Shown here in pieces: positions 55,453 to 64,000 of a stretch of DNA of 64,000 nucleotides. The notes under the pieces were generated by a model that was not told the DNA's origin, searched no databases, and saw only the letters and a program-made list of their open reading frames with translations. The DNA is from Haemophilus sputorum CCUG 13788 (lineage in GTDB: Bacteria; Pseudomonadota; Gammaproteobacteria; Enterobacterales; Pasteurellaceae). Both the position numbers and the translations under genes were made by a program. Location of the stretch: assembly GCF_000238795.1 (NCBI RefSeq), contig NZ_AFNK01000001.1, forward strand, positions 31,382 through 95,381. The letters run 5' to 3'. Every line of letters begins with the position of its first letter. Position 1 is the first letter of the stretch.

Positions 55453-55480
55453 AAAGGGGGAAAGCGATTTCCCCTTTTTT
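55453..55480 (+). terminator. Attenuator hairpin between mglB and mglA
   Basis: AAAGGGGGAAA - GCGA - TTTCCCCTTTT: 12-bp stem with one G-T pair and a tail of T, fifteen bases before mglA. It would let the binding protein be made in excess over the membrane complex, as is usual for such operons. Confidence 0.75.
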
Positions 55481-55494
55481 TGACGAGGTTGGAT

Positions 55495-57015
55495 ATGACA
55501 GCACAAAATTCTAGTCAACCGAGCGAAGTCTTACTGACCATGACGAATGTCTGTAAGTCCTTTCCTGGGGTAAAAGCCTTAGATCACGCGAATCTTACTG
55601 TCCGCTCGCACTCCGTGCATGCGTTGATGGGGGAAAATGGCGCAGGCAAATCGACTTTGCTCAAATGTTTATTCGGTATTTATGCTAAAGATGAAGGCGA
55701 AATTCTTTTTTTAGGTAAACCTGTTAATTTTAAAACCTCTAAAGAAGCGCTTGAAAATGGGATTTCCATGGTGCACCAAGAATTAAACTTGGTTCGCCAA
55801 CGTAGTGTAATGGATAACCTTTGGCTTGGCCGTTACCCACTAAAAGGCCCATTCGTTGATCATGCAAAAATGTATCGCGATACTAAAGCGATTTTCGATG
55901 AGTTGGATATTGATATTGATCCAAGAGAAAAAGTAGCAAAACTTTCGGTTTCTGAAATGCAGATGATCGAGATTGCTAAAGCCTTCTCTTACAATGCCAA
56001 AATCGTGATTATGGATGAACCGACTTCTTCCCTTTCTGAAAAAGAAGTAGAACATCTCTTTAAAATTATTCAAAAATTAAAAGATCGTGGTTGTGGCATT
56101 ATCTATATTTCACACAAAATGGATGAGATTCTCAAAATTTGTGATGAAATCACTATTCTTCGTGATGGTAAGTGGATTAACACCGTTCCAGTGAAAGAAA
56201 CCACCATGGAAAAAATTGTTTCTATGATGGTAGGTCGTGAATTAACTCAACGTTTCCCAGAAAAAACTAACGTACCAAAAGAAGTTATCCTAAAAGTAGA
56301 ACATTTAACCGCGGCAAATCAGCCTTCAATTAATGATGTTTCTTTCGAATTACGTAAAGGTGAGATTCTTGGTATTGCGGGTTTAGTAGGGGCAAAACGA
56401 ACCGATATTGTTGAAGCAATTTTCGGTGTACGTGAGCTAAAAAATGGTAAAGTCTTCTTACATGATAAAGAAGTTCGTAACCATTCTGCATTTGATGCTA
56501 TCAATAACGGTTTTGCTTTAGTAACTGAAGAACGCCGTTCAACAGGGATTTATGCGAATCTCAGTATCGAATTTAACTCGTTGATTTCAAATATGAAATC
56601 TTATCTTACACCATGGAAATTGCTTAGCAATAAAAAAATGCGTAGCGATACTCAATGGGTAATTGATTCGATGAATGTAAAAACGCCATCGCATAAAACC
56701 TCAATTGGTTCATTATCAGGTGGTAACCAACAAAAAGTAATCATTGGACGTTGGTTACTTACTCAACCTGAAATTTTGATGCTTGATGAACCAACTCGCG
56801 GTATTGATATCGGTGCAAAATTTGAAATTTACCAACTTATTCAAGAGTTAGCGAAAAAAGACAAAGGCATCATTATGATTTCATCTGAAATGCCAGAGTT
56901 ATTAGGGGTTACCGACCGCATTTTAGTAATGAGTAACGGTAAAGTGGCTGGTATTGTTGAAACGAGCAAAACCTCACAAGAAGAAATTTTGCAGCTCGCC
57001 GCAAAATATTTATAG
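55495..57015 (+). CDS. mglA: Galactose/methyl galactoside ABC transporter, ATP-binding subunit
   Basis: 506 residues from the ATG at 55495 (GAGG upstream), same length as E. coli. Two fused ABC domains: the first has Walker [10 protein letters not shown], signature LSVSEMQ, Walker [12 protein letters not shown]; the second has the degenerate P-loop GLVGAKRTD, signature [10 protein letters not shown] and Walker [12 protein letters not shown], a normal feature of sugar ABC proteins of this class. Confidence 0.97.
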   Translation: MTAQNSSQPSEVLLTMTNVCKSFPGVKALDHANLTVRSHSVHALMGENGAGKSTLLKCLFGIYAKDEGEILFLGKPVNFKTSKEALENGISMVHQELNLVRQRSVMDNLWLGRYPLKGPFVDHAKMYRDTKAIFDELDIDIDPREKVAKLSVSEMQMIEIAKAFSYNAKIVIMDEPTSSLSEKEVEHLFKIIQKLKDRGCGIIYISHKMDEILKICDEITILRDGKWINTVPVKETTMEKIVSMMVGRELTQRFPEKTNVPKEVILKVEHLTAANQPSINDVSFELRKGEILGIAGLVGAKRTDIVEAIFGVRELKNGKVFLHDKEVRNHSAFDAINNGFALVTEERRSTGIYANLSIEFNSLISNMKSYLTPWKLLSNKKMRSDTQWVIDSMNVKTPSHKTSIGSLSGGNQQKVIIGRWLLTQPEILMLDEPTRGIDIGAKFEIYQLIQELAKKDKGIIMISSEMPELLGVTDRILVMSNGKVAGIVETSKTSQEEILQLAAKYL

Positions 57016-57031
57016 AAATAAGGGATTCACT

Positions 57032-58042
57032 ATGAGTGCTTTCGAAAAAAATAAATCTTTCGATTTTCTAAAACAAAATGCTATTTATTTTGTGTTGTTA
57101 ATCTTACTTTTTGTCATTATTGCGCAAGATCCTTCTTTCTTGAACTTAATGAACTTCAGTAACATTCTTACTCAATCATCTGTGCGCTTAATTATCGCTC
57201 TTGGTGTAGCAGGCTTAATCGTAACACAAGGTACCGACTTATCTGCCGGTCGTCAGGTGGGCTTAGCTGCGGTAGTTGCAGCAACTATGTTACAAGCGGT
57301 GGATAATGTGAACCGTGTTTTCCCTGAAATGGGGCAAGTTCCAATTCCAGTTGTGATTCTAGCTGTTTGTGCTATTGGTGCTTTAATTGGTTTATTTAAT
57401 GGCTTAGTGGTTGCTTACCTTAACGTAACACCATTTATTGCAACCATGGGGACTATGATTATCGTTTACGGTGCAAACTCACTTTATTACGATAGCGTTG
57501 GTGGTTCTCCAATTGCTGGCTTTAGCCAAGAGTTCTCTGATTTTGCACAAGGCTTCTTCCGTTTTGGTAGTTTCAAACTTTCTTACATCACCATTTATGC
57601 AGCTATCGCAACCTTATTTATGTGGGTGCTTTGGACTAAAACTCGCTTTGGTAAAAATGTGTTCGCTATCGGTGGTAACCCAGAAGCAGCAAAAGTTTCT
57701 GGTGTAAACGTAGCGAAAAACTTAGCGTTAGTTTACATGCTTTCTGGTGCATTCTATGCTTTTGCGGGTATGTTAGAAGCAGGTCGTATCGGTAGTGCAA
57801 CGAACAACCTTGGCTTTATGTATGAAATGGATGCTATCGCAGCTTGCGTAGTTGGCGGTGTATCTTTCGCAGGTGGGGTAGGCTCAATCATTGGGGTTGT
57901 AACGGGCGTGTTAATCTTTACGGTAATTAACTATGGCTTAAGTTACATCGGGGTAAATCCTTACTGGCAATACATCATTAAAGGTAGCATCATTATCCTT
58001 GCGGTAGCGATTGACTCTTTAAAATATGCGAAGAAAAAATAA
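57032..58042 (+). CDS. mglC: Galactose/methyl galactoside ABC transporter, permease
   Basis: 336 residues from the ATG at 57032, equal to E. coli MglC. RbsC/AraH-type permease with about eight to ten helices; GLAGLIVTQGTDLSAGRQVGL-like and GVNVAKNLALVYMLSGAFYAFAGMLEAGRIGSA segments are typical. AGGGA precedes the start. The frame could extend upstream into mglA, which I reject. Last gene of the operon. Confidence 0.97.
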   Translation: MSAFEKNKSFDFLKQNAIYFVLLILLFVIIAQDPSFLNLMNFSNILTQSSVRLIIALGVAGLIVTQGTDLSAGRQVGLAAVVAATMLQAVDNVNRVFPEMGQVPIPVVILAVCAIGALIGLFNGLVVAYLNVTPFIATMGTMIIVYGANSLYYDSVGGSPIAGFSQEFSDFAQGFFRFGSFKLSYITIYAAIATLFMWVLWTKTRFGKNVFAIGGNPEAAKVSGVNVAKNLALVYMLSGAFYAFAGMLEAGRIGSATNNLGFMYEMDAIAACVVGGVSFAGGVGSIIGVVTGVLIFTVINYGLSYIGVNPYWQYIIKGSIIILAVAIDSLKYAKKK

Positions 58043-58069
58043 CGCTTAAATGCGTAAATGTTAGCGAAG

Positions 58070-58098
58070 ACGGAAGTGGAATATCACTTCCGTTTTTA
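58070..58098 (+). terminator. mgl operon terminator
   Basis: ACGGAAGTG - GAATAT - CACTTCCGT followed by TTTTATT. Confidence 0.85.
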
Positions 58099-58135
58099 TT
58101 TTGTAAATTCTCTACAAAAAACGACCGCTTACACT

Positions 58136-58164
58136 TTGGAAAATATTGCTAAATTCGCTATACT
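58136..58164 (+). promoter_or_regulatory. plsC-ftsP promoter
   Basis: TTGGAA (58136-58141), 17-base spacer, TATACT (58159-58164), about 43 bases before plsC. Confidence 0.6.
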
Positions 58165-58206
58165 TCACCTAATTTCACCAGATTTTCTCTTATCATTAGG
58201 TCTATT

Positions 58207-58932
58207 ATGTTAAAACTTCTTCGCATCATTGCGATAATTATTTGTGCTATTTTTATTTGTTTAGCTGGCGTAGTTTATGCGATTGTTCGCTTACGCAATC
58301 CAAACTGTGTAGGAGATGTCGCTAGAATGTTTAGTTCTATGCGCCACCTACTTGGTATCAATTTGATTCGCCGAACGAAAGCCCCTTTAGACACGCCTGC
58401 GATTTATATTGCTAATCACCAAAACAATTATGATATGGTGACTATTTCATCAATGGTACCACCTAATACAGTGACTATTGGTAAGCGTAGCCTCATTTGG
58501 ATTCCTTTCTTCGGTTTAGTTTATTGGGTAACGGGTAATATTCTTATCAACCGAGAAAAACGCACCAGTGCGATTGGAACCATGACTAAAGTAGGTGAAA
58601 TTATCAAGGAGCGTCAAGTGTCGATTTGGATGTTTCCGGAGGGCACACGTAGTCGTGGGCGTGGTTTACTACCATTTAAGACAGGAGCTTTTCATACCGC
58701 GATTGCAGCGGGAGTACCAATCGTACCGATTGTTTGCTCAACATTGCATAATAAAATAGATTTAAATCGCTTAAATAATGGAACAGTGATTTGTGAAACG
58801 CTTGAGCCGATTGATACCAGTGGCTATAGCCGTGAAAATATCAAAGAATTGATTGAAAAATGCCATGCTATTATGCAAGCGAAAATAGAAGCGTTAGATA
58901 AAGAAGTTGCTGAGTTGGAGAGCAAAGCCTAA
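58207..58932 (+). CDS. plsC: 1-acyl-sn-glycerol-3-phosphate acyltransferase
   Basis: 241 residues; makes phosphatidic acid at the inner membrane. N-terminal membrane helix ([21 protein letters not shown]), catalytic HX4D (NHQNNYD), glycerol-phosphate site [11 protein letters not shown] and the third block GVPIVPIV. Its stop overlaps the ftsP start (TAATG), the same pairing as in E. coli plsC-sufI. Confidence 0.95.
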   Translation: MLKLLRIIAIIICAIFICLAGVVYAIVRLRNPNCVGDVARMFSSMRHLLGINLIRRTKAPLDTPAIYIANHQNNYDMVTISSMVPPNTVTIGKRSLIWIPFFGLVYWVTGNILINREKRTSAIGTMTKVGEIIKERQVSIWMFPEGTRSRGRGLLPFKTGAFHTAIAAGVPIVPIVCSTLHNKIDLNRLNNGTVICETLEPIDTSGYSRENIKELIEKCHAIMQAKIEALDKEVAELESKA

Positions 58933-60347
58933 TGGATGCTTCATTTACACGAAGAGAGCTATTACAACGTGCAACATTGGCGGGCGCAATGCTTTCATTG
59001 CCACAATCACTTTTTGCTGGCGAACGAAAACCTTTATATATTCCACCGCTTATTGACGTAGGAAGAGGACGTCCAGTCCGCTTAGATTTACGTACAGCAC
59101 AAGCGCAATTTGAGCAAGGAAAACTTGTAGAAGTGTGGGGTGCTAATGGACAGTATTTGGCACCAACAGTGCGGGTTCGCGCTCAAGATTTTGTTAAACT
59201 CACTTATGTGAATAATTTAACCCAAGCTATTTCAATGAATATTCAAGGTTTATTAGCGCCAACAGAAATGGTTGGTTCTATGCATCGAACTTTGGAGCCT
59301 AAAAGTAGTTGGTCACCCATTGTGACCATCAATCAACCTGCCTGCACCTGTTGGTATCACGCTGATACCATGTTTAATAGTAGCTTGCCACTTTATCGTG
59401 GGCTTGCTGGTCTGTGGATTATTGAAGATAAAGCGAGCAAAGAAGCAAAATTGCCGAATCAATATGGTGTCAATGATATTCCGCTAATTTTGCAAGATCA
59501 TCAATTTAATAAGCAAGGCATGCAAGTGCTAGATATGAATCAAGCACAATTTTTTGGTAAAACCTTATTAGTAAATGGTCGCCCAGCAACTTATTTCAAC
59601 GCAAATCGAGGTTGGATTCGTTTACGTATTCTCAACGCTTCTCTTTCTCGCCCTTATGAATTACGTTTAGATAACGGCCAACCACTTCATCAAATTGCTA
59701 CGGGCATGGGGATGTTTGCAGAACCTATTGCTCGCCCAATGATTCGCCTTGCCCCAAGTGAACGAGTAGAAGTGTTAGTTGACCTAAGTCAGGGAGAAGC
59801 AATTTCACTTATTAGTGGCGAAACTCGAGGCATGTTAGATCGTGCTCGCCGATTATTCAGTGATGATAAAGAGCTCGACGATAATGTTATTTTAGAACTT
59901 AGACCAGAAGGTGCGGCGGCTGTTGTTAATGAAAAACCGCAATTGCCACCATTTGAATTAAGCGAATTTGAAATGAAAATTGCCAAAGAGCGCCATTTTC
60001 AATTTCGTCCATTAGATAGACTTATTAACCAAAAGCAATTTGATCCGAAACGTATTGATGTAGAGGCGAAAAAAAGCACCGTTGAACGTTGGTATCTCAC
60101 TAGTACAGAAGCTATTGGATTTACCTTACAAGGTGCTAAATTTTTGGTAGAAACGCGTAACCGCCAAAAATTAGCAGTAAAAGAATATGCTTGGAAAGAC
60201 ACGCTGTGGCTAGAACCTAATCAAGAAACGACTATTTTAGTTAAATTTGAACATACGGCTAGCGCAGAATTGCCATTCAGTTTTGGTGTGGCTGATTTTA
60301 TGCTGCGTGACCGTGGCGCAATGGGACAAATGACGGTAAGCGAATAA
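58932..60347 (+). CDS. ftsP: Cell division protein FtsP (SufI), Tat-exported
   Basis: 471 residues. Twin-arginine signal [24 protein letters not shown], then three cupredoxin-like domains related to multicopper oxidases but without the full set of copper ligands (only isolated motifs such as CWYHADT and PFSFGVADF remain). Periplasmic protein that stabilises the divisome under stress. Translationally coupled to plsC. Confidence 0.92.
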   Translation: MDASFTRRELLQRATLAGAMLSLPQSLFAGERKPLYIPPLIDVGRGRPVRLDLRTAQAQFEQGKLVEVWGANGQYLAPTVRVRAQDFVKLTYVNNLTQAISMNIQGLLAPTEMVGSMHRTLEPKSSWSPIVTINQPACTCWYHADTMFNSSLPLYRGLAGLWIIEDKASKEAKLPNQYGVNDIPLILQDHQFNKQGMQVLDMNQAQFFGKTLLVNGRPATYFNANRGWIRLRILNASLSRPYELRLDNGQPLHQIATGMGMFAEPIARPMIRLAPSERVEVLVDLSQGEAISLISGETRGMLDRARRLFSDDKELDDNVILELRPEGAAAVVNEKPQLPPFELSEFEMKIAKERHFQFRPLDRLINQKQFDPKRIDVEAKKSTVERWYLTSTEAIGFTLQGAKFLVETRNRQKLAVKEYAWKDTLWLEPNQETTILVKFEHTASAELPFSFGVADFMLRDRGAMGQMTVSE

Positions 60348-60482
60348 TTATGTTCCAACAAGCGGTCGGATCTGTATAGAAATTTGCAAAAAAATCAGGA
60401 AAAATGACCGCTTTTTCCCACAACTTGTTCTCTATCAGGTAAAATACCTCACAATTTTCTCTGGAAAACAGAAGGACTAATC

Positions 60483-61436
60483 ATGAGCCAAGAATATTTA
60501 GATTTTGAACTGCCGATTGCTGAATTAGAGGCAAAAATTGAATCGTTACGTGCGGTGGCAGAGCAAGATGACAAAATCAATTTAGATGATGAAATCGCTC
60601 GCTTACAAAAGAAAAGCGAAGAACTAACAAAAAAAACCTTTGCAAGTTTAGATGCATGGCAAACTTCAAAAATGGCGCGCCATCCAAATCGTCCTTATAC
60701 ATTAGATTACATTGAACACATTTTTACTGAGTTTGATGAACTTGCTGGTGATCGCGCTTTTGCAGATGACAAAGCGATTGTTGGTGGCATTGCGCGTTTA
60801 GATGATCGCCCAGTGATGGTAATTGGTCATCAAAAAGGTAGAACAACTAAAGAAAAAGTAAAACGTAATTTTGGAATGCCAGCACCTGAAGGTTATCGTA
60901 AAGCATTGCGTTTAATGGAAATGGCAGAACGCTTTAACTTACCAATTATTACATTTATTGATACGCCAGGGGCTTATCCTGGCATTGGTGCTGAAGAGCG
61001 CGGTCAGGCAGAAGCGATTGCGCGTAATTTGCGTGAAATGTCACAATTAAAGGTTCCTGTGATTTGTACCGTGATTGGTGAAGGTGGCTCTGGTGGCGCG
61101 TTAGCGATCGGCGTAGGCGATAAAGTGAATATGTTGCAATATTCTACTTATTCAGTTATTTCGCCTGAAGGTTGTGCTTCTATTTTATGGAAAAGCGCAG
61201 AAAAAGCTTCAACAGCGGCAGAAGTTATGGGATTAACCGCACAACGCTTAAAAGAGTTAAATCTTATTGATAGCATCATCGCAGAGCCGTTAGGTGGTGC
61301 ACATCGTGATTATGTATCAATGGCGGAAAACCTTAAAACGCAAATTCTCGCCGATTTAGCTGAGTTAGATACGCTTGATCAAGAAGCGCTACTTGCTCGT
61401 CGTTATGAACGCTTAATGAGCTATGGATATTGCTAA
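60483..61436 (+). CDS. accA: Acetyl-CoA carboxylase carboxyltransferase subunit alpha
   Basis: 317 residues; with AccD transfers CO2 from biotin to acetyl-CoA, first committed step of fatty acid synthesis. [17 protein letters not shown] at the N-terminus, [54 protein letters not shown] and [15 protein letters not shown] are conserved. AGAAGGA precedes the start. The 135 bases before it hold an imperfect uptake-signal dyad (60358-60415). Confidence 0.97.
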   Translation: MSQEYLDFELPIAELEAKIESLRAVAEQDDKINLDDEIARLQKKSEELTKKTFASLDAWQTSKMARHPNRPYTLDYIEHIFTEFDELAGDRAFADDKAIVGGIARLDDRPVMVIGHQKGRTTKEKVKRNFGMPAPEGYRKALRLMEMAERFNLPIITFIDTPGAYPGIGAEERGQAEAIARNLREMSQLKVPVICTVIGEGGSGGALAIGVGDKVNMLQYSTYSVISPEGCASILWKSAEKASTAAEVMGLTAQRLKELNLIDSIIAEPLGGAHRDYVSMAENLKTQILADLAELDTLDQEALLARRYERLMSYGYC

Positions 61437-61507
61437 TATAGAATAAACAATGCGAAGTCCCTTAATGAATATTAAGAGGCTTTTTTATATCCTATATGCC
61501 TGAAATA

Positions 61508-61533
61508 AAAAACCGACCAAGCGGTCGGTTTTT
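61508..61533. terminator. Bidirectional terminator between accA and glnA with embedded uptake signal
   Basis: AAAAACCGACC - AAGC - GGTCGGTTTTT, 11-bp perfect stem; ACCAAGCGGTC spans the loop, an uptake-signal-like core. A- and T-runs serve both convergent genes. Confidence 0.9.
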
Positions 61534-61549
61534 GTTTGCTTTTTGCAAA

Positions 61550-62974
61550 TTAGTAGTACATTTCAAATTCTACTGGGTGTGGAGTCATATTTAAACGTTC
61601 CACTTCTTTACGGCGAATACCGATGTATGCATCGATAAATTCTTTAGTGAATACGCCACCTTGTGTTAAGAACTCAAAGTCTACCGCTAATGCATCTAAC
61701 GCTTCACTTAATGAACTTGCTACCGCTGGAATATCTTTTAATTCTTCTGGTGGTAAGTCATATAAGTTCTTATCCATAGCATCACCTGGATGGATTTTAT
61801 TAATGACACCATCAAGACCTGCCATTAATAGTGCAGCAAAGCATAAATATGGGTTGGCAAGTGGATCTGGGAAGCGAGCTTCTACACGTGTTGCTTTCGG
61901 GCTAGTTACCGCAGGAATACGGATTGATGCTGAACGGTTACTTGCTGAGTAAGCTAATAAAACCGGTGCTTCAAAACCAGGCACTAAACGTTTATATGAG
62001 TTAGTTGATGGGTTAGTAAATGCGTTCAATGCTTTCGCATGTTTGATAATACCACCGATGTAGTAAAGCGCAGTTTCAGAAAGGCCTGCATATTTATCAC
62101 CCATAAAGACGTTCTTACCATCTTTACTTAATGACATATTACAGTGCATACCTGAGCCGTTATCACCTGCAAATGGTTTTGGCATAAAGCAAGCCGTTTT
62201 CCCGTGTTCAAGTGCAACGTTTTGTACTACATATTTATAAATTTGAGTTTCGTCTGCTTTTAACGTTAGGCTGTTAAAACGGGTTGCAATTTCGTTTTGT
62301 CCTGCTGTTGCTACTTCATGGTGATGTGCTTCAATAACAAGGCCCATTTCCTCCATAATTAAGCACATTTCAGAACGAATGTCGTGTGCGGTATCAATTG
62401 GTGCAACTGCGCAGTATCCGCCTTTTTTCAATGGACGATAAGCATTATTCCCGTTTTCGTATTTACGGTTGGTATTCCACATCGCTTCAATATCATCAAT
62501 ATGATAAGAAACATTTTGTGGATCGGTTGAAAAACGAACGTCATCAAATAAGAAGAATTCTGGTTCTGGGCCAAACAATACGCTATCTGCGATACCAGTT
62601 GATTTTAAGAAGTTTTCTGCACGGATCGCAATTGAACGAGGATCGCGGTCATAGCTTTGCATAGTGTTTGGATCGTAGATACTGCAGCGTAGAGAAAGGG
62701 TAGGAATTTGTGCGAAAGGGTCAACAACAGCGGTTTCTGCGATTGGCATTAATAACATATCTGCTTTATTGATGGCTTTCCAACCTTCAACGGATGAACC
62801 GTCAAACATTTTACCTTCTTCAAAAAGGTCCTCAAGGTCATCTGCAACAAGGCTGACAGGAAGTGATACTCCGTGTTCTTTGCCTTTAATGTCAGTAAAT
62901 CTTAATAAGACGAATTTAATATCATTTTCACGAATTAGCTTCGCCACGTTTGCAATTGCGGTTGCATTTGACAT
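61550..62974 (-). CDS. glnA: Glutamine synthetase type I
   Basis: 474 residues, dodecameric enzyme making glutamine from glutamate and ammonia. I use the ATG at 62974 ([16 protein letters not shown]), with AGAGGA eight bases upstream. [45 protein letters not shown] and the adenylylation loop NLYDLPPEE with its tyrosine are present, so GlnE-type control is likely. No NtrC sites or glnLG genes follow in the window. Confidence 0.97.
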   Translation of the reverse strand: MSNATAIANVAKLIRENDIKFVLLRFTDIKGKEHGVSLPVSLVADDLEDLFEEGKMFDGSSVEGWKAINKADMLLMPIAETAVVDPFAQIPTLSLRCSIYDPNTMQSYDRDPRSIAIRAENFLKSTGIADSVLFGPEPEFFLFDDVRFSTDPQNVSYHIDDIEAMWNTNRKYENGNNAYRPLKKGGYCAVAPIDTAHDIRSEMCLIMEEMGLVIEAHHHEVATAGQNEIATRFNSLTLKADETQIYKYVVQNVALEHGKTACFMPKPFAGDNGSGMHCNMSLSKDGKNVFMGDKYAGLSETALYYIGGIIKHAKALNAFTNPSTNSYKRLVPGFEAPVLLAYSASNRSASIRIPAVTSPKATRVEARFPDPLANPYLCFAALLMAGLDGVINKIHPGDAMDKNLYDLPPEELKDIPAVASSLSEALDALAVDFEFLTQGGVFTKEFIDAYIGIRRKEVERLNMTPHPVEFEMYY

Positions 62975-63103
62975 GTGTGTTAGTCCTCTATGGGTTATTT
63001 TTAAATAAAAAAATCGCAAATATCATAGCATTTTTGGCCAGAAATTTGTGATTTTTTTCATACAAATTTGTTACAATCAAAGTCCATATTATAAGGATAA
63101 GAC

Positions 63104-63529
63104 ATGAAAAAAAGCATTCTGTTCGCACTCTTTATGCTCAATGCATGCAGTAGTGGAAATAGCGATCCACGAATAGGAAAAGCGGAATTAACTAAACTCA
63201 AACGTTGGGAAGCCCAAACGAATATTGATGCCAATATTGAAATAGAATTGAACCGACGTAACCCACAAACTGATGAAAGTTTCATGCAAATCGTTAATGA
63301 AACGGTAAAGCGCAGCGTAGAAAAAGAAAAACAGCAAATTAGAGCACTTAAGCTAGAACATCGTGAAGTGAGAAAAATCGCACAATTATATGAAGAAATG
63401 CTAACAATCACACCAGAGTTATATCAGGCGACTTTAACAAGTGATAAAAAACGTGTTGTTATGCTACAAGCGAAAATAGAGCAGCTTAACCAGCAATCTG
63501 TTAAGTTAGAAAAGCAAATATTTCAATAA
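63104..63529 (+). CDS. Small predicted lipoprotein of unknown function
   Basis: 141 residues. A very short signal (MKKSILFALFMLNA) ends in the lipobox LNAC at Cys15, so it should be lipid-anchored; Ser at +2 fits outer-membrane sorting. The mature part is highly charged and helical with heptad-like stretches (ETVKRSVEKEKQQIRALKLEHREVRKIAQLYEEML, LQAKIEQLNQQSVKLEKQIF), probably coiled coil. I do not recognise a family. It is divergent from glnA and upstream of the tRNA cluster; AAGGAT precedes the start. Confidence 0.7.
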   Translation: MKKSILFALFMLNACSSGNSDPRIGKAELTKLKRWEAQTNIDANIEIELNRRNPQTDESFMQIVNETVKRSVEKEKQQIRALKLEHREVRKIAQLYEEMLTITPELYQATLTSDKKRVVMLQAKIEQLNQQSVKLEKQIFQ

Positions 63530-63678
63530 ATTTGTAAAAGCTCTAATAAAAATGACCGCTTCCATGGTGTAAAAAACAGCAAATTATGTAAATAATCGCC
63601 TTTTTGATGAAAATAAAGACTTTTAGCAAGAAAAGTGAAATTTTTTGAAAAAAAAACTAGACAAGCATAATTGAAATC

Positions 63679-63684
63679 TATAAT
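63679..63684 (+). promoter_or_regulatory. Probable -10 for the tRNA cluster
   Basis: TATAAT followed by ATACGCC, a GC-rich discriminator typical of stringently controlled stable-RNA promoters. A TAGACA (63658-63663) fifteen bases upstream is the best -35 I find. Confidence 0.5.
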
Positions 63685-63718
63685 ATACGCCTTCGTTGCG
63701 ACGCACTGATTAAACAAC

Positions 63719-63795
<77 letters not shown>

Positions 63796-63819
63796 GAAGC
63801 AATGCGATATCAACTCTTT

Positions 63820-63896
63820 GGTGGCTATAGCTCAGTTGGTAGAGCCCTGGATTGTGATTCCAGTTGTCGTGGGTTCGAATCCCATTAGCCACCCCA
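63820..63896 (+). tRNA. tRNA-His (anticodon GTG)
   Basis: Begins with the extra G-1 (63820) that is diagnostic for histidine tRNA and pairs with C73. Acceptor GTGGCTA/TAGCCAC, anticodon loop TTGTGAT, T loop TTCGAAT, encoded CCA. Nearly identical to E. coli hisR. Confidence 0.97.
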
Positions 63897-63922
63897 TTTA
63901 AAAATCTCGAAAGAGAATCAGA

Positions 63923-63999
63923 CGGCGAGTAGCGCAGCTTGGTAGCGCAACTGGTTTGGGACCAGTGGGTCGTAGGTTCAAATCCTATCTCGCCGACCA
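63923..63999 (+). tRNA. tRNA-Pro (anticodon TGG)
   Basis: 77 bases with encoded CCA. Acceptor CGGCGAG/CTCGCCG, anticodon stem CTGGT/ACCAG around TTGGG, T loop TTCAAAT. Reads CCA and CCN by wobble. It follows tRNA-His after 26 bases, without the tRNA-Leu that lies between them in E. coli. Confidence 0.95.
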
Positions 64000-64000
64000 C

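Noticed and set aside
56370..56420. Apparently broken second P-loop in MglA (GLVGAKRTD)
   Set aside because: The same substitution is normal in the second ATPase domain of enteric MglA and related sugar transporters, so it is not a defect.

Overview
The window is a 64-kb chromosomal segment from a gamma-proteobacterium of the family Pasteurellaceae. Nearly every gene has its closest recognisable relatives in Haemophilus, Actinobacillus or Mannheimia. Intergenic regions and some coding regions are peppered with the core ACAAGCGGT / ACCGCTTGT. This is the DNA-uptake signal of the Actinobacillus pleuropneumoniae / Mannheimia / H. ducreyi clade, not the AAGTGCGGT signal of the H. influenzae clade. 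A haem-biosynthesis gene (hemL), menaquinone genes and an Mgl galactose transporter are present. I would place it in or near Actinobacillus, but the species is not resolved.

Layout: 1-2.0 kb holds a C4-dicarboxylate antiporter (dcuB, cut by the window edge) divergent from dapF. 2.0-10.9 kb is rpoB-rpoC as a stand-alone operon with its own promoter, a structured leader and a small repeat element between the two genes. 10.9-13.8 kb is an AT-rich accessory insert: an AAA-ATPase plus DUF4435/TOPRIM pair that matches the PARIS anti-phage system, then a VapBC locus whose toxin is broken. 13.8-28.1 kb is housekeeping: cdd, rpoZ-spoT (SpoT lacks an internal region), wecA-wzz-like, hemL, menD-menH, crcB and an MFS transporter, anmK-murQ, murJ. 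28.4-38.8 kb carries rpsT, rplK-rplA, then the complete spc and alpha ribosomal operons (rplN to rplQ) with secY, rpmJ and rpoA. The upstream S10 operon is absent, so the usual S10-spc junction is broken here. 38.9-44.3 kb: a phosphohexomutase, the qorB/HxlR-regulator pair, and rpsP-rimM-trmD-rplS.

44.3-47.1 kb is a second accessory insert, one very AT-rich gene for a 901-residue UvrD-like helicase protein with in-frame tandem repeats. 47.4-50.8 kb: menB and mrcB. 50.9-58.0 kb is a complete galactose regulon: galT-galK divergent from a GalR-type repressor, then mglB-mglA-mglC, with good CRP and GalR operators in both control regions. 58.2-63.5 kb: plsC-ftsP, accA, glnA and a small lipoprotein. 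The window ends with a tRNA-Arg, tRNA-His, tRNA-Pro cluster.

Functionally it is mostly core information processing (RNA polymerase subunits beta, beta', alpha and omega, 21 ribosomal proteins, SecY, SpoT) interrupted by two putative defence insertions placed directly behind operon terminators. The best candidates for new biology are the PARIS-like pair, the lone helicase protein, and the internally shortened SpoT.
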